Notes under the pieces: model-generated
Database searches by the model: none
Told to the model about the DNA's origin: nothing
What the model saw: only the letters and a program-made list of their open reading frames with translations
DNA from: Yimella sp. cx-51
GTDB taxonomy: Bacteria > Actinomycetota > Actinomycetes > Actinomycetales > Dermatophilaceae
Reading direction: 5' to 3'
NCBI RefSeq assembly: GCF_017654605.1
Contig: NZ_CP072113.1
Coordinates: 806,001-870,000, forward strand
DNA length: 64,000 nt
Shown here: in pieces, positions 1-7,912 of the stretch
Layout: every line of letters starts with the position of its first letter
How positions within the stretch are numbered: position 1 is the first letter of the stretch
Program-made: the position numbers and the translations under genes

Positions 1-170
1 GCCTGGACGGTGCGCACCGGAAAACCGCGGTACGCCTGCGGGGCCGGCCCTGGGCAGATGACCACGGCCTCGTGGCCACGGTCAGCCAGGTGGTCGAGCA
101 CCCGGCAGACACTCGTGGTCACGCCGTTGAGGCTGGGCAGAAACGACTCGGTCACGATCGCAACTCGCAC
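1..170 (-). CDS. Glycosyltransferase, GT4-type mannosyltransferase-like (partial)
   Basis: Only the N-terminal 56 residues are present; the gene runs off the left edge. The start reads [20 protein letters not shown] followed by a leucine-rich helix and [14 protein letters not shown]. This is the typical first Rossmann beta strand, glycine loop and helix of GT4 glycosyltransferases of the PimB/MgtA mannosyltransferase type. GTG at 170 is chosen; an in-frame GTG at 179 is also possible. It is divergent from the mannose-1-phosphate guanylyltransferase gene, which would make its likely GDP-mannose donor, so lipomannan or glycolipid mannosylation is a reasonable inference. The acceptor cannot be told from this fragment. 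Confidence 0.8.
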   Translation of the reverse strand, partial: MRVAIVTESFLPSLNGVTTSVCRVLDHLADRGHEAVVICPGPAPQAYRGFPVRTVQ

Positions 171-252
171 GATCCACACCGTGGTGCACGCGCGTGGACT
201 GCTGAGGGTGCTGGAACCACGGCTGAGTGAGATTCAGATGAACGGCATGGGT

Positions 253-258
253 TAGCGT
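253..258 (+). promoter_or_regulatory. Minus-10 hexamer for manC (leaderless)
   Basis: TAGCGT lies 6 bases before the ATG at 265 and there is no Shine-Dalgarno sequence. This spacing puts the transcription start at or next to the start codon. Confidence 0.4.
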
Positions 259-264
259 TCCAGC

Positions 265-1371
265 ATGACTGACTCGAGCATCGGCGAGATTCCGGGCTTT
301 TTCGCGGTAGTTCCGGCAGGGGGGTCCGGCACGCGTTTGTGGCCGCTGTCGCGCGCCGGGTCGCCGAAGTTCCTCCACGACCTCACCGGATCGGGTGAGT
401 CGTTGATCCGCACGACCGTCGACCGCCTCACCCCGCTGTGCGGTAACCGCCTCATGGTCGTCACCGGCGCACGTCACGCCGAGGCTGTGCGTGAGCAGTT
501 GCCCGAACTCGGCCCGGACGACCTGCTCGTGGAGCCGTCCGCGCGTGAATCGATGCCCGCGATCGGACTCGCCGCTGCTCTGCTGGAACAGATCGATCCG
601 GAGGCCGTCATCGGTTCCTTCGCCGCTGATCATGTCATCACGAGGGACGAGGTTTTCCAGGCGTGCGTAAGGGAGGCCGTCGAAGTCGCCCGTGCCGGAA
701 AGCTGGTGACGATCGGCATCGAACCCACCCACCCGGCCACGGGATTCGGCTACATCCAGACGGGAGAGGCTCTCGGCCTCGAGGGCGCGCCGTCGGCCCT
801 GAGCGTGAAAGCGTTCGTGGAGAAGCCGGACGGCGAGACAGCTGAGCAGTATGTGCACAGCGGCGAATACCGCTGGAACGCAGGTATGTTCGTCGTCAAG
901 GCGTCGGTGCTGCTCGACATGCTCGGCCAATACCAGCCGGTCATGGCGCACCACCTGCGCTCCATCGCCAACAACCCGCTGCGCCTCAACGAGCTCTGGC
1001 CGCGACTCACGAAGATCGCCATCGACCCCGCCATCGCCGAGCCCGCAGCGGTCGACGGCAAGGTGGCCGTGGTGCCTGGTGCCTTCGGCTGGGACGACGT
1101 GGGCGATTTCGCCTCGCTCGCCTCGGTGCTGGTCGAATCGGCCGAGGCGCCGGGGGTGAAGGTGCTCGGCGAGAGCGAACTCGTCGTCATGCAGGACTCC
1201 ACCGGCGTGGTCGCCCCGCGTTCCGGACGCACCGTCGTGGCGCTCGGGCTCGACGACATCGTCGTGGTCGACACCCCGGACGCGGTGCTGGTCACCACCC
1301 GTGACCGCGCTCAGGACGTCAAGAAGATCGTCGAGAAGCTCAAGCTGTCGGGACGCGAAGACCTCACCTGA
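265..1371 (+). CDS. manC: Mannose-1-phosphate guanylyltransferase
   Basis: 368 residues. The enzyme makes GDP-mannose from mannose 1-phosphate and GTP in the cytoplasm, for mannosylated lipids and polysaccharides. The nucleotidyltransferase signature GGSGTRLWPLSR is at residues 19-30 and the sugar-phosphate loop FVEKPDGE is near residue 180. The length fits the short monofunctional form; the C-terminal phosphomannose isomerase cupin of bifunctional ManC/AlgA enzymes is absent. The gene is divergent from a mannosyltransferase-like gene, which supports the role. A 9-bp-stem hairpin follows the stop codon. Confidence 0.9.
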   Translation: MTDSSIGEIPGFFAVVPAGGSGTRLWPLSRAGSPKFLHDLTGSGESLIRTTVDRLTPLCGNRLMVVTGARHAEAVREQLPELGPDDLLVEPSARESMPAIGLAAALLEQIDPEAVIGSFAADHVITRDEVFQACVREAVEVARAGKLVTIGIEPTHPATGFGYIQTGEALGLEGAPSALSVKAFVEKPDGETAEQYVHSGEYRWNAGMFVVKASVLLDMLGQYQPVMAHHLRSIANNPLRLNELWPRLTKIAIDPAIAEPAAVDGKVAVVPGAFGWDDVGDFASLASVLVESAEAPGVKVLGESELVVMQDSTGVVAPRSGRTVVALGLDDIVVVDTPDAVLVTTRDRAQDVKKIVEKLKLSGREDLT

Positions 1372-1380
1372 TCGCAGCCG

Positions 1381-1410
1381 ATGAAGTGGCCGTCCATGTG
1401 ACCACTTCAT
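1381..1410. terminator. Hairpin after manC
   Basis: Perfect 9-bp arms ATGAAGTGG (1381-1389) and CCACTTCAT (1402-1410) with a 12-base loop, 9 bases after the manC stop. There is no T tract. The GAAGTGG core recurs in the much stronger hairpin at 10691-10720. Confidence 0.5.
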
Positions 1411-1430
1411 AGCGGCAGGTGTCTGAGTCG

Positions 1431-1436
1431 TAGGCT
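1431..1436 (+). promoter_or_regulatory. Minus-10 hexamer for pyrD
   Basis: TAGGCT sits 8 bases before ATG 1445 but only 2 bases before ATG 1439. In other leaderless genes here the gap is 4-8 bases, so this favours the start at 1445. Confidence 0.4.
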
Positions 1437-1444
1437 CGATGACC

Positions 1445-2509
1445 ATGGCTGATGCACGCACCCGACTGTTCGACCTCGGCTACCGAAACCTCATGCGTCC
1501 CTTCCTCTTCCGGGTGGGAGACGGTGACGCCGAGGCCGCTCACCACAAGACGCTCAAGCAGGTGCACGCCCTCGGCGAGCAGCCCACCGCGCTGAAAGCG
1601 TTGGCCCGGGCCACCCAGGTGGCGACGACGCCGGTGGAGGTCGCCGGCATCGTCTTTCCCAATCGCGTCGGGCTTGCTGCTGGCGTCGACAAGGACGGCG
1701 TAGGGGTCAAGGCGTGGGCAGCGCTGGGCTTCGGACATGTCGAGCTCGGCACGGTCACCGCGCAGGCGCAGCCGGGCAACGAACTGCCGCGCCTGTTCCG
1801 ATTGACCGAGAGCAACGCGATCATCAACCGGATGGGTTTCAACAATCTCGGAGCCCAACATCTGGCAGACACCCTCGCGCTCGCCGGCCCGATCAAGATT
1901 CCGGTCGGTGTGAGCATCGGCAAGACCAAGGTGACGCCGGTGGAGGAGTCGGTGGACGACTACCTCACCTCGCTGCGTGCACTCGATGACTACGCCGACT
2001 ACATCGCGGTCAACGTCTCCAGCCCCAACACGCCGGGCCTGCGATCGCTGCAGGACAAGGAGCCGCTGGCCGAACTCCTTGCCGAACTCGTCACCACGGC
2101 AGGCCAATTGGCTCGGGGCCGACGCGCAACTCCGATCTTCGTCAAGATCGCTCCCGACCTCACCGACGAAGCGATCGACGACGTCCTCGAAGTGGCCCAG
2201 CGCGCTGACGTCAGCGGCATCATCGCCACCAACACGACCCTCTCGCGGGACGGGCTGCACGGTGCTGACCTGCCGCTGGCCCAGGAAGTCGGTGGCCTTT
2301 CTGGCGCACCGCTGACCCGACGCGCACGCCATGTCGTTGAGCGAGTCGCGGCCCGCAGCGAGCTTCCGGTGATCGGCGTCGGGGGAGTGATGACCGCGGA
2401 CGACGGCAAGGCGCTGATCGAGGCCGGTGCTTCGCTGGTGCAGGTCTACACCGGCTTCATCTACGGAGGGCCCGCCTTGGTGACCGAGCTGAACCGCACC
2501 CTCGGCTGA
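1445..2509 (+). CDS. pyrD: Dihydroorotate dehydrogenase (quinone), class 2
   Basis: 354 residues. Oxidises dihydroorotate to orotate in pyrimidine synthesis, passing electrons to membrane quinone. The N-terminal extension (residues 1-40, starting ADARTRLFDLGYRNLMRP) is the membrane-contact helix of class 2 enzymes. FMN and substrate motifs seen include GLAAGVDKDG, NRMGFNN, VNVSSPNTPGLR with the class 2 catalytic serine, and GVGGV near the C terminus. The start is set at 1445 rather than 1439 because of the distance to the minus-10 hexamer. Confidence 0.95.
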   Translation: MADARTRLFDLGYRNLMRPFLFRVGDGDAEAAHHKTLKQVHALGEQPTALKALARATQVATTPVEVAGIVFPNRVGLAAGVDKDGVGVKAWAALGFGHVELGTVTAQAQPGNELPRLFRLTESNAIINRMGFNNLGAQHLADTLALAGPIKIPVGVSIGKTKVTPVEESVDDYLTSLRALDDYADYIAVNVSSPNTPGLRSLQDKEPLAELLAELVTTAGQLARGRRATPIFVKIAPDLTDEAIDDVLEVAQRADVSGIIATNTTLSRDGLHGADLPLAQEVGGLSGAPLTRRARHVVERVAARSELPVIGVGGVMTADDGKALIEAGASLVQVYTGFIYGGPALVTELNRTLG

Positions 2510-2595
2510 TTGGTCGCCGGCCAGGAATCCGCGCGAGAAGGTGCCCTTCGTGACGCGTAGAAAGCGCACATCCTCGCGCCGACTGGGGCGACCCG

Positions 2596-2654
2596 CAAAC
2601 CGGACGCAAAAGTGACAGTTTCGAGCCGCAAGCGTGCGATTTGCGTCCGGTTTG
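2596..2654. terminator. Long inverted repeat, family copy 1
   Basis: Perfect 15-bp arms CAAACCGGACGCAAA (2596-2610) and its complement (2640-2654) enclose 29 bases, 87 bases after pyrD. The same arm sequence is used at 56392-56460. It is probably a transcription terminator or a dispersed palindromic repeat. The rest of the pyrD-RNase gap (2515-2730) shows no other gene. Confidence 0.6.
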
Positions 2655-2718
2655 TGCGGACGGCGGCCGGGCGGACACCACATGGTCGGACCTGCCAGGG
2701 GCAGGGTGACTTGCTCGG

Positions 2719-2724
2719 TAGTCT
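2719..2724 (+). promoter_or_regulatory. Minus-10 hexamer for the leader peptide and RNase operon
   Basis: TAGTCT lies 6 bases before the ATG at 2731, the leaderless arrangement common in this window. Confidence 0.35.
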
Positions 2725-2730
2725 CTGACA

Positions 2731-2811
2731 ATGCCCACCACCGATCCCGGCGCACCGCACGACGCGCCCCTCAGCGCGTCTGACAGCTCGCGACCCGGCG
2801 GCCACTGCTGA
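2731..2811 (+). CDS. Short leader peptide upstream of the RNase gene
   Basis: A 26-codon frame (start MPTTDPGAPHD, end RPGGHC) stops with a TGA that shares its last base with the RNase ATG (TGATG at 2809-2813). It has its own minus-10 hexamer. The RNase ATG has no clear Shine-Dalgarno sequence, so termination-reinitiation from this leader may be how the toxin is translated. The peptide has no recognisable domain. It may have no role other than coupling. Confidence 0.35.
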   Translation: MPTTDPGAPHDAPLSASDSSRPGGHC

Positions 2812-3335
2812 TGCGCGATCTGGTCAGCGGCACCCGCCGCAAGGCGAGCTTCGTGGGCAACCACTTCATGGCCATCTGCCTCGGCCTGCTGGTGATGGTG
2901 CTCGCGCTCGCCCTGCTCACCAACTGCAACGGTTCGAGCAAGGAAATCACCGCCGACACTCCGCGCACCTACGCGACCACGTCGACGGCCGATTCGAACA
3001 CGACGAGCAGCGGTACCTCCTCGACGCGGGCGCCCACCTCGACCAAGGCCGACGGGTTGCGCACGGTGGCGCTCACCGATCTGCCCAGGCAGGCACAGGC
3101 GACGGTCGCGCTCATCGACAAGGGCGGGCCGTACCCGTATCCACGGAACGACGACAAGACCTTCGGCAACTTCGAAGGCCTGTTGCCCAAGAAGCAACGC
3201 GGCTATTACAAGGAGTACACGGTGGCGACGCCAGGTTCATCCAGTCGGGGAGCGCGCCGCATCGTCGCCGGTGAGGACGGCACGATGTATTACACGTCCG
3301 ACCACTACAAGAGCTTCCGAAGGATCGTGCGATGA
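2811..3335 (+). CDS. Membrane-anchored or secreted guanyl-specific RNase (barnase/RNase Sa-like)
   Basis: 174 residues. A signal anchor (about residues 19-37, FMAICLGLLVMVLALALL) is followed by a Thr/Ser-rich linker and a C-terminal ribonuclease domain of the N1/T1/barnase fold from about residue 85. Fold and catalytic motifs visible are LPRQAQATVALI, FGNFEGLLP, YYKEYTVATPG (catalytic Glu), GARRIVAGEDG (Arg) and YYTSDHYKSF (catalytic His), so the active site looks complete. It would cleave RNA outside the cell or in neighbouring cells. The next gene is its barstar-type inhibitor, overlapping by 4 bases. Confidence 0.85.
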   Translation: MRDLVSGTRRKASFVGNHFMAICLGLLVMVLALALLTNCNGSSKEITADTPRTYATTSTADSNTTSSGTSSTRAPTSTKADGLRTVALTDLPRQAQATVALIDKGGPYPYPRNDDKTFGNFEGLLPKKQRGYYKEYTVATPGSSSRGARRIVAGEDGTMYYTSDHYKSFRRIVR

Positions 3336-3709
3336 CGAGTTTGGCGACCACCTTGCAGGGCAAGCGATCCGCCGTGCTGCGCTCCGGTCGCTCCGCGCAG
3401 GAGGTGCTGGCTGTCGGGCGACAAGCGGGCTGGCGGTTGGTTGATCTGGAACTGACCGGGCCCACCGACAAGGCTGCTTTCCTCGACCTCTGCGCGAACG
3501 CTTTCGACCTGCCTGACTGGTTCGGTCACAACTGGGACGCGCTCGCCGATTGTCTCGACGACATCCAGGACGAACCAGGCGTTCTGGTCGCCTTCGCCGG
3601 GGCTGAACACCTGAGCGCACCCGACCGCGAAGTCATCCGCGACATCTTCGACGAGCGCGTCGATCTCGGCCCGAATCCGTTCGTGGTCGTCGCCGCCACC
3701 GGCACCTGA
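3332..3709 (+). CDS. Barstar-family RNase inhibitor
   Basis: 125 residues, cytoplasmic. It contains the barstar core AFDLPDWFGHNWDALADCLDD at about residues 57-77, whose acidic helix plugs the barnase active site. It overlaps the RNase stop codon by 4 bases (ATGA), so toxin and inhibitor are translated together. The role is self-protection from the RNase encoded just upstream. It is longer than Bacillus barstar (about 90 residues), with an N-terminal extension of about 20 residues. Confidence 0.88.
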   Translation: MTSLATTLQGKRSAVLRSGRSAQEVLAVGRQAGWRLVDLELTGPTDKAAFLDLCANAFDLPDWFGHNWDALADCLDDIQDEPGVLVAFAGAEHLSAPDREVIRDIFDERVDLGPNPFVVVAATGT

Positions 3710-3728
3710 CGATGAATTCGCGCCGCCG

Positions 3729-3734
3729 TAGAAT
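3729..3734 (+). promoter_or_regulatory. Minus-10 hexamer for the M20 amidohydrolase gene
   Basis: TAGAAT lies 9 bases before the GTG at 3744. It is the closest match to TATAAT among the leaderless promoters in this window. Confidence 0.4.
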
Positions 3735-3743
3735 GCTGCTCTT

Positions 3744-4955
3744 GTGACGACCACTGACGCTGACACCGCGACCCTCATCGACCTGGTGGCGAACGAGGTC
3801 CACGCGCTGGAGCCGGTGCTGGTCGAACACCGCCGACACTTCCACGAGCACCCTGAGATCGCCTTCCAGGAGCACGGCACCACCGAGCGGGTGTTGAAGG
3901 CGCTGACCGAAGCCGACATCGCGGTCAGGCGGTTCGACGGCACCGGCCTGGTGGCCGAGGTCGGCCCCGCCCAGCCCAGCTACCGGTCAGGCCTGCGGGC
4001 CGACCTCGACGCGCTGCCGATCCCCGAGCGCAGTGGTCTCGCCTTCGCCTCCCGCACCGCCAATGTCTGCCACGCCTGCGGGCACGACGTCCACACTGCA
4101 GCCGTGCTCGGCGCAGCGCTGGCCCTGAAGAAGCACGAACGTGCGCTGGAGCGGGAAGGCACTGCAGTGCGCTTCATCTTCCAGCCGGCCGAGGAGGTCG
4201 TCCCCGGAGGCGCGCACACCGTGCTGGAGGAGCACGCGCTCGACGGCGTCGACCGCATGTTCGCCGTGCACTGCGACCCGCAGATCGACGTCGGCACCGT
4301 CGGCCTTGCGGCCGGACCGATCACCGCAGCCTGCGACGCGGTGCACATCATGGTCACCGGCCGCGGCGGTCACACCAGCCGTCCGCACCTGACCCAAGAC
4401 CTGGTGTACGCGCTCAGCAAGATCATCAGCGAACTCCCTGCCGTGCTCTCGCGCCGACTCGACCCGCGCGCCGGAGCCACACTCGTGTGGGGGGAAGTGC
4501 ACGCCGGTAACGCCAGCAATGTCATCCCGTCGGTGGGGGAGGCGCATGGCACGTTGCGCATCCTCGACGAACAGGCATGGGACGACGTCGCTGCGCTGCT
4601 CGAGCCGACCATCCACCAGATCGCAGCCCCCTACAAGGTGCGCGTCGAGGTGCGTCACGTGCGCGGCGTCCCGCCGGTGGTCAACGATTCCGATGCCGTC
4701 TCAGCGCTTCGGCAGGCGAGCCTGCGGGCGGTCGGCACCCACTCGGTGGTGCCCACCCGCCAGTCGATGGGCGGCGAGGACTTCAGCTGGATGCTGCGTG
4801 ACCGCCCCGGCGCGATGGCGCGCCTGGGCACCCGCACGCCGGGCGGACCGACCTTCGAACTCCACCAGGGCGACCTCGTGGTCGATGAACGCTCCATCGG
4901 CATCGGCGCTCGACTGCTGGCCGTCGCAGCATTGGTCCGACCGATCCAGGGCTGA
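3744..4955 (+). CDS. M20-family amidohydrolase
   Basis: 403 residues, cytoplasmic metallohydrolase of the IAA-amino acid hydrolase/N-acyl amino acid amidohydrolase group. Metal and catalytic motifs in order are CHACGHDVHTAAVLG (about residue 108), FQPAEEVVPGG, AVHCDPQ, GRGGHTSRPH at the start of the dimerisation lid domain, and GGEDFSWML near the C terminus. The family removes acyl groups from amino acids or cleaves related amides. The substrate is not determined by the sequence. It stands alone between the barstar gene and the nucleoside transporter operon. Confidence 0.85.
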   Translation: MTTTDADTATLIDLVANEVHALEPVLVEHRRHFHEHPEIAFQEHGTTERVLKALTEADIAVRRFDGTGLVAEVGPAQPSYRSGLRADLDALPIPERSGLAFASRTANVCHACGHDVHTAAVLGAALALKKHERALEREGTAVRFIFQPAEEVVPGGAHTVLEEHALDGVDRMFAVHCDPQIDVGTVGLAAGPITAACDAVHIMVTGRGGHTSRPHLTQDLVYALSKIISELPAVLSRRLDPRAGATLVWGEVHAGNASNVIPSVGEAHGTLRILDEQAWDDVAALLEPTIHQIAAPYKVRVEVRHVRGVPPVVNDSDAVSALRQASLRAVGTHSVVPTRQSMGGEDFSWMLRDRPGAMARLGTRTPGGPTFELHQGDLVVDERSIGIGARLLAVAALVRPIQG

Positions 4956-5156
4956 CCGGGCCTTCCGGACGCCGGGAAACCGTTCGGTAACATTTGGGTC
5001 CCGAGGGCCCGGAATCGGCAGACCGGGGCGTGTGACCGGGGGTACAGTTGCGGCGCTCGCGGGCGCAGTGTGTTCGTGAGTCAGTTCCCGGAATTTCAGC
5101 GTCAACGACAATCGGGTCACGCGTCCGGGGAGCACCCCCAGATAGAAGGAGACACC

Positions 5157-6245
5157 GTGCGTCCGGTGAAGAAGTTGGCGGTCACCTCGGCCGTCGCGAT
5201 GTTGTCGCTCGGCATGACCGCCTGCGGCTCGAACTCGACGAACAACAACAGCAGCGCCCCGGCTGGCAACAGCGGCGCCTCGGGTTCGTCCGGTGGCTCC
5301 GCTGCCGGCGCCCTCAAGGTCGGCCTCGCCTACGACGTGGGCGGCCGTGGCGACCACTCGTTCAACGACTCCGCAGCCAAGGGCCTGGACGAGGCGAAGG
5401 CCGAGTTCGGCATCAAGCCGACCGAGGTCGCAGCCACCAACGGTGAGAACGACGCCGCACGCGTCTCGCGTCTGCAGCAGCTCGCGCAGTCGGGCAACCA
5501 GGCCATCGTCGCCGTCGGCTTCAGCTACGCCGCCGCCATCGGCAAGGTGGCCAAGCAGTTCCCGAACGTGAAGTTCGCGATCATCGACGACGCCTCGCCC
5601 GACTCCAAGGGCGACAACATCGACCAGATCACCTTCACCGAGGAGCAGGGCTCCTACCTCGCAGGCGCTGCTGCTGCGCTGAAGAGCAAGAGCGGCCACA
5701 TCGGCTTCGTCGGTGGTGTCGAAGTGCCGCTGATCAAGAAGTTCCAGGCCGGTTACGTCGCGGGCGCCAAGAAGGTCAACCCGAACATCAAGATCGACTC
5801 CACCTACCTGACCCAGGCCCCCGACTTCAGCGGCTTCGCTGACCCGGCCAAGGGCAAGACCGCCGCCCAGGGCATGTTCCAGAACGGCGCCGACATCGTC
5901 TACCACGCCGCCGGTAAGTCCGGTGACGGTGTCTTCGACGCAGCCAAGGCAGCCGGCTCGGGCAAGTGGGCCATCGGTGTCGACTCCGACCAGGCGCAGA
6001 CCGCTCCGGCCGGCGTCCGCCCGATCATCCTCACCTCGATGCTCAAGGGTGTCGACGTGGGTGTGAAGTCGTTCCTGAAGAAGGTGCACGACGGCAACTT
6101 CAAGGGTGGCAACAGCGTCTACGCGCTGAAGGACGGCGGTGTCTCGCTCGCGACCACCGGTGGCCACATCGACGACATCAAGGCCAAGCTCGATGAGCTG
6201 AAGAAGGGCATCGAGGACGGCTCCATCAAGGTTCCGTCCGCCTGA
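5157..6245 (+). CDS. BMP-family nucleoside-binding lipoprotein of an ABC importer
   Basis: 362 residues. The signal peptide ends in a lipobox (LGMTAC, lipidated Cys at 23), followed by an Asn/Ser/Gly-rich linker and a BmpA/PnrA-type periplasmic-binding fold (GLAYDVGGRGDHSFND, then SYAAAIGKVAKQFPN and FAIIDD). BMP proteins bind purine and pyrimidine nucleosides. The GTG start at 5157 is chosen because AGAAGGAG lies just upstream and the lipoprotein signal begins there. It is the first gene of an operon with the ATPase, two permeases and cytidine deaminase. The 201 bases upstream (4956-5156) hold no gene. Confidence 0.9.
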   Translation: MRPVKKLAVTSAVAMLSLGMTACGSNSTNNNSSAPAGNSGASGSSGGSAAGALKVGLAYDVGGRGDHSFNDSAAKGLDEAKAEFGIKPTEVAATNGENDAARVSRLQQLAQSGNQAIVAVGFSYAAAIGKVAKQFPNVKFAIIDDASPDSKGDNIDQITFTEEQGSYLAGAAAALKSKSGHIGFVGGVEVPLIKKFQAGYVAGAKKVNPNIKIDSTYLTQAPDFSGFADPAKGKTAAQGMFQNGADIVYHAAGKSGDGVFDAAKAAGSGKWAIGVDSDQAQTAPAGVRPIILTSMLKGVDVGVKSFLKKVHDGNFKGGNSVYALKDGGVSLATTGGHIDDIKAKLDELKKGIEDGSIKVPSA

Positions 6246-6275
6246 TCCGTCGGTCTTTCCCAGACCTGATCGAAG

Positions 6276-6310
6276 GAGCCCGGTGCGTCCGCTAAGGTCG
6301 CACCGGGCTC
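6276..6310 (+). terminator. Intra-operon hairpin after the binding-protein gene
   Basis: Perfect 12-bp arms GAGCCCGGTGCG (6276-6287) and CGCACCGGGCTC (6299-6310) with an 11-base loop and no T tract. It lies between the binding-protein gene and the ATPase gene. Such hairpins commonly protect or attenuate the message, so that the binding protein is made in excess. Confidence 0.6.
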
Positions 6311-6346
6311 TGCCCATTGTGAGGCCGGTCACGGCCACGAGCAGGA

Positions 6347-7912
6347 GTGTGCATCATCGCTGACTTGACCAAGCAGCCCGATTCAGCGCCGACCGATGCG
6401 ATCGCGGTCGAGGTGCGGGGCATCACCAAGCGATTCCCCGGTGTGGTGGCCAACAAGGACATCGACATCACGGTGCGCCGCGGCACGATCCACGCGCTCG
6501 TCGGCGAGAACGGCGCCGGCAAGTCGACGCTGATGAAGATCCTCTACGGCGTCCAGAAGCAGGACGAGGGCACCATCGCGATCGACGGCAAGGTCATCGA
6601 TCTCAACACGCCCTCGGACGCCATCGCAGCCGGCATCGGCATGGTCTTCCAGCACTTCAAGCTCGCCGACAACCTCACCGTGCTCGAGAACGTCGTGCTC
6701 GGCGCCGAGAAGCTGTACGGCATCGGTGGCAAAGCCCGCGCCAAGATCAAGGAGATCTCGGCCACCTACGGCCTGGACGTGCGTCCGGACGACCTGGTCG
6801 AGAAGCTCGGCGTCGGTGCCCGCCAGCGCGTGGAGATCCTCAAGGTGCTCTACCGCGGGGCGCGCATCATCATCCTCGACGAACCCACGGCCGTGCTCGT
6901 GCCGCAGGAGGTCGACGAACTCTTCGACAACCTCGCCGAACTGAAGTCCGAGGGCCTGACCGTCATCTTCATCTCGCACAAGCTGGACGAGGTGCGCAAG
7001 GTGGCCGACGACGTCACGGTCATCCGCCGCGGCACCACGGTCGGCACCGCTGATCCGAAGGCGATCACCTCCCGCCAGCTCGCCGAGATGATGGTGGGCT
7101 CACAGCTGCCCACGCCCGAGACCACCGAGTCGACCGTCACCGACAAGGTCGTGCTCGACATCGCCGACCTCAGCCTCGCCGAGGTGGGTGTCGCGCCCGT
7201 GCTCAGCGACATCGATCTGACGATCCACGCCGGCGAGGTCGTCGGTATCGCCGGGGTCGAGGGCAACGGGCAGGCCGAACTCGTCGAAGTCATCATGGGC
7301 ATGCGCGACCCGAGTGGGGGGCGCATCACCTACGAGGGCCAGGACATCACCGACTGGAACACCCGCCGCATCCGCGAAGCCGGAGTGGGTTACATCCCCG
7401 AAGACCGGCACCGGCACGGCATCGTGCTCTCGGCGCCGCTGTGGGAGAACCGCATGCTCGGTCACCAGACCCAAGCGCCCAACTCCAAGGGCGCCCTCAT
7501 CACCAAGGGCCTGGCCCGGACCAGCACCGAACGCATCGTGCTCGACTACGACGTGCGCACGCCGTCGATCGACGTCATGGCCACCTCGCTCTCCGGCGGA
7601 AACCAGCAGAAGCTGATCGTGGGCCGCGAGATGAGCCACGCCCCGCGCGTGCTCATCGCCGCCCACCCCACCCGCGGCGTGGACGTCGGTGCGCAGGCAG
7701 CGATCTGGGACCACATCCGTGCCGCTCGTCGGGAGGGCCTGGCCGTTCTTCTGATTTCCGCTGACCTGGACGAACTCATCGGCTTGTCCGACAGCATTCG
7801 GGTCATCTTGCGTGGCCGCCTCTCGGGAGTGTTCGATCCCGGCGCGGTCACCGCCGAAGATCTCGGCGCCGCCATGACCGGCGCCTCGACCGATGAGGAG
7901 AAGGCGTCGTGA
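6347..7912 (+). CDS. Nucleoside ABC transporter ATP-binding protein (two ATPase domains)
   Basis: About 521 residues, RbsA/NupA-like with two fused ATPase domains. Domain 1 has Walker A GENGAGKST (about residue 48), a degenerate signature (LGVGARQRVEI) and Walker B IIILDEPTAVL. Domain 2 has a degenerate Walker A (GVEGNGQAELVE) but an intact signature LSGGNQQKLIVGRE. Such asymmetry is usual in this family. The start is uncertain. AGGAG at 6343-6347 overlaps the GTG at 6347, so translation may begin a few codons later (TTG 6365 is in frame). The stop overlaps the next start by 4 bases. Confidence 0.9.
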   Translation: MCIIADLTKQPDSAPTDAIAVEVRGITKRFPGVVANKDIDITVRRGTIHALVGENGAGKSTLMKILYGVQKQDEGTIAIDGKVIDLNTPSDAIAAGIGMVFQHFKLADNLTVLENVVLGAEKLYGIGGKARAKIKEISATYGLDVRPDDLVEKLGVGARQRVEILKVLYRGARIIILDEPTAVLVPQEVDELFDNLAELKSEGLTVIFISHKLDEVRKVADDVTVIRRGTTVGTADPKAITSRQLAEMMVGSQLPTPETTESTVTDKVVLDIADLSLAEVGVAPVLSDIDLTIHAGEVVGIAGVEGNGQAELVEVIMGMRDPSGGRITYEGQDITDWNTRRIREAGVGYIPEDRHRHGIVLSAPLWENRMLGHQTQAPNSKGALITKGLARTSTERIVLDYDVRTPSIDVMATSLSGGNQQKLIVGREMSHAPRVLIAAHPTRGVDVGAQAAIWDHIRAARREGLAVLLISADLDELIGLSDSIRVILRGRLSGVFDPGAVTAEDLGAAMTGASTDEEKAS

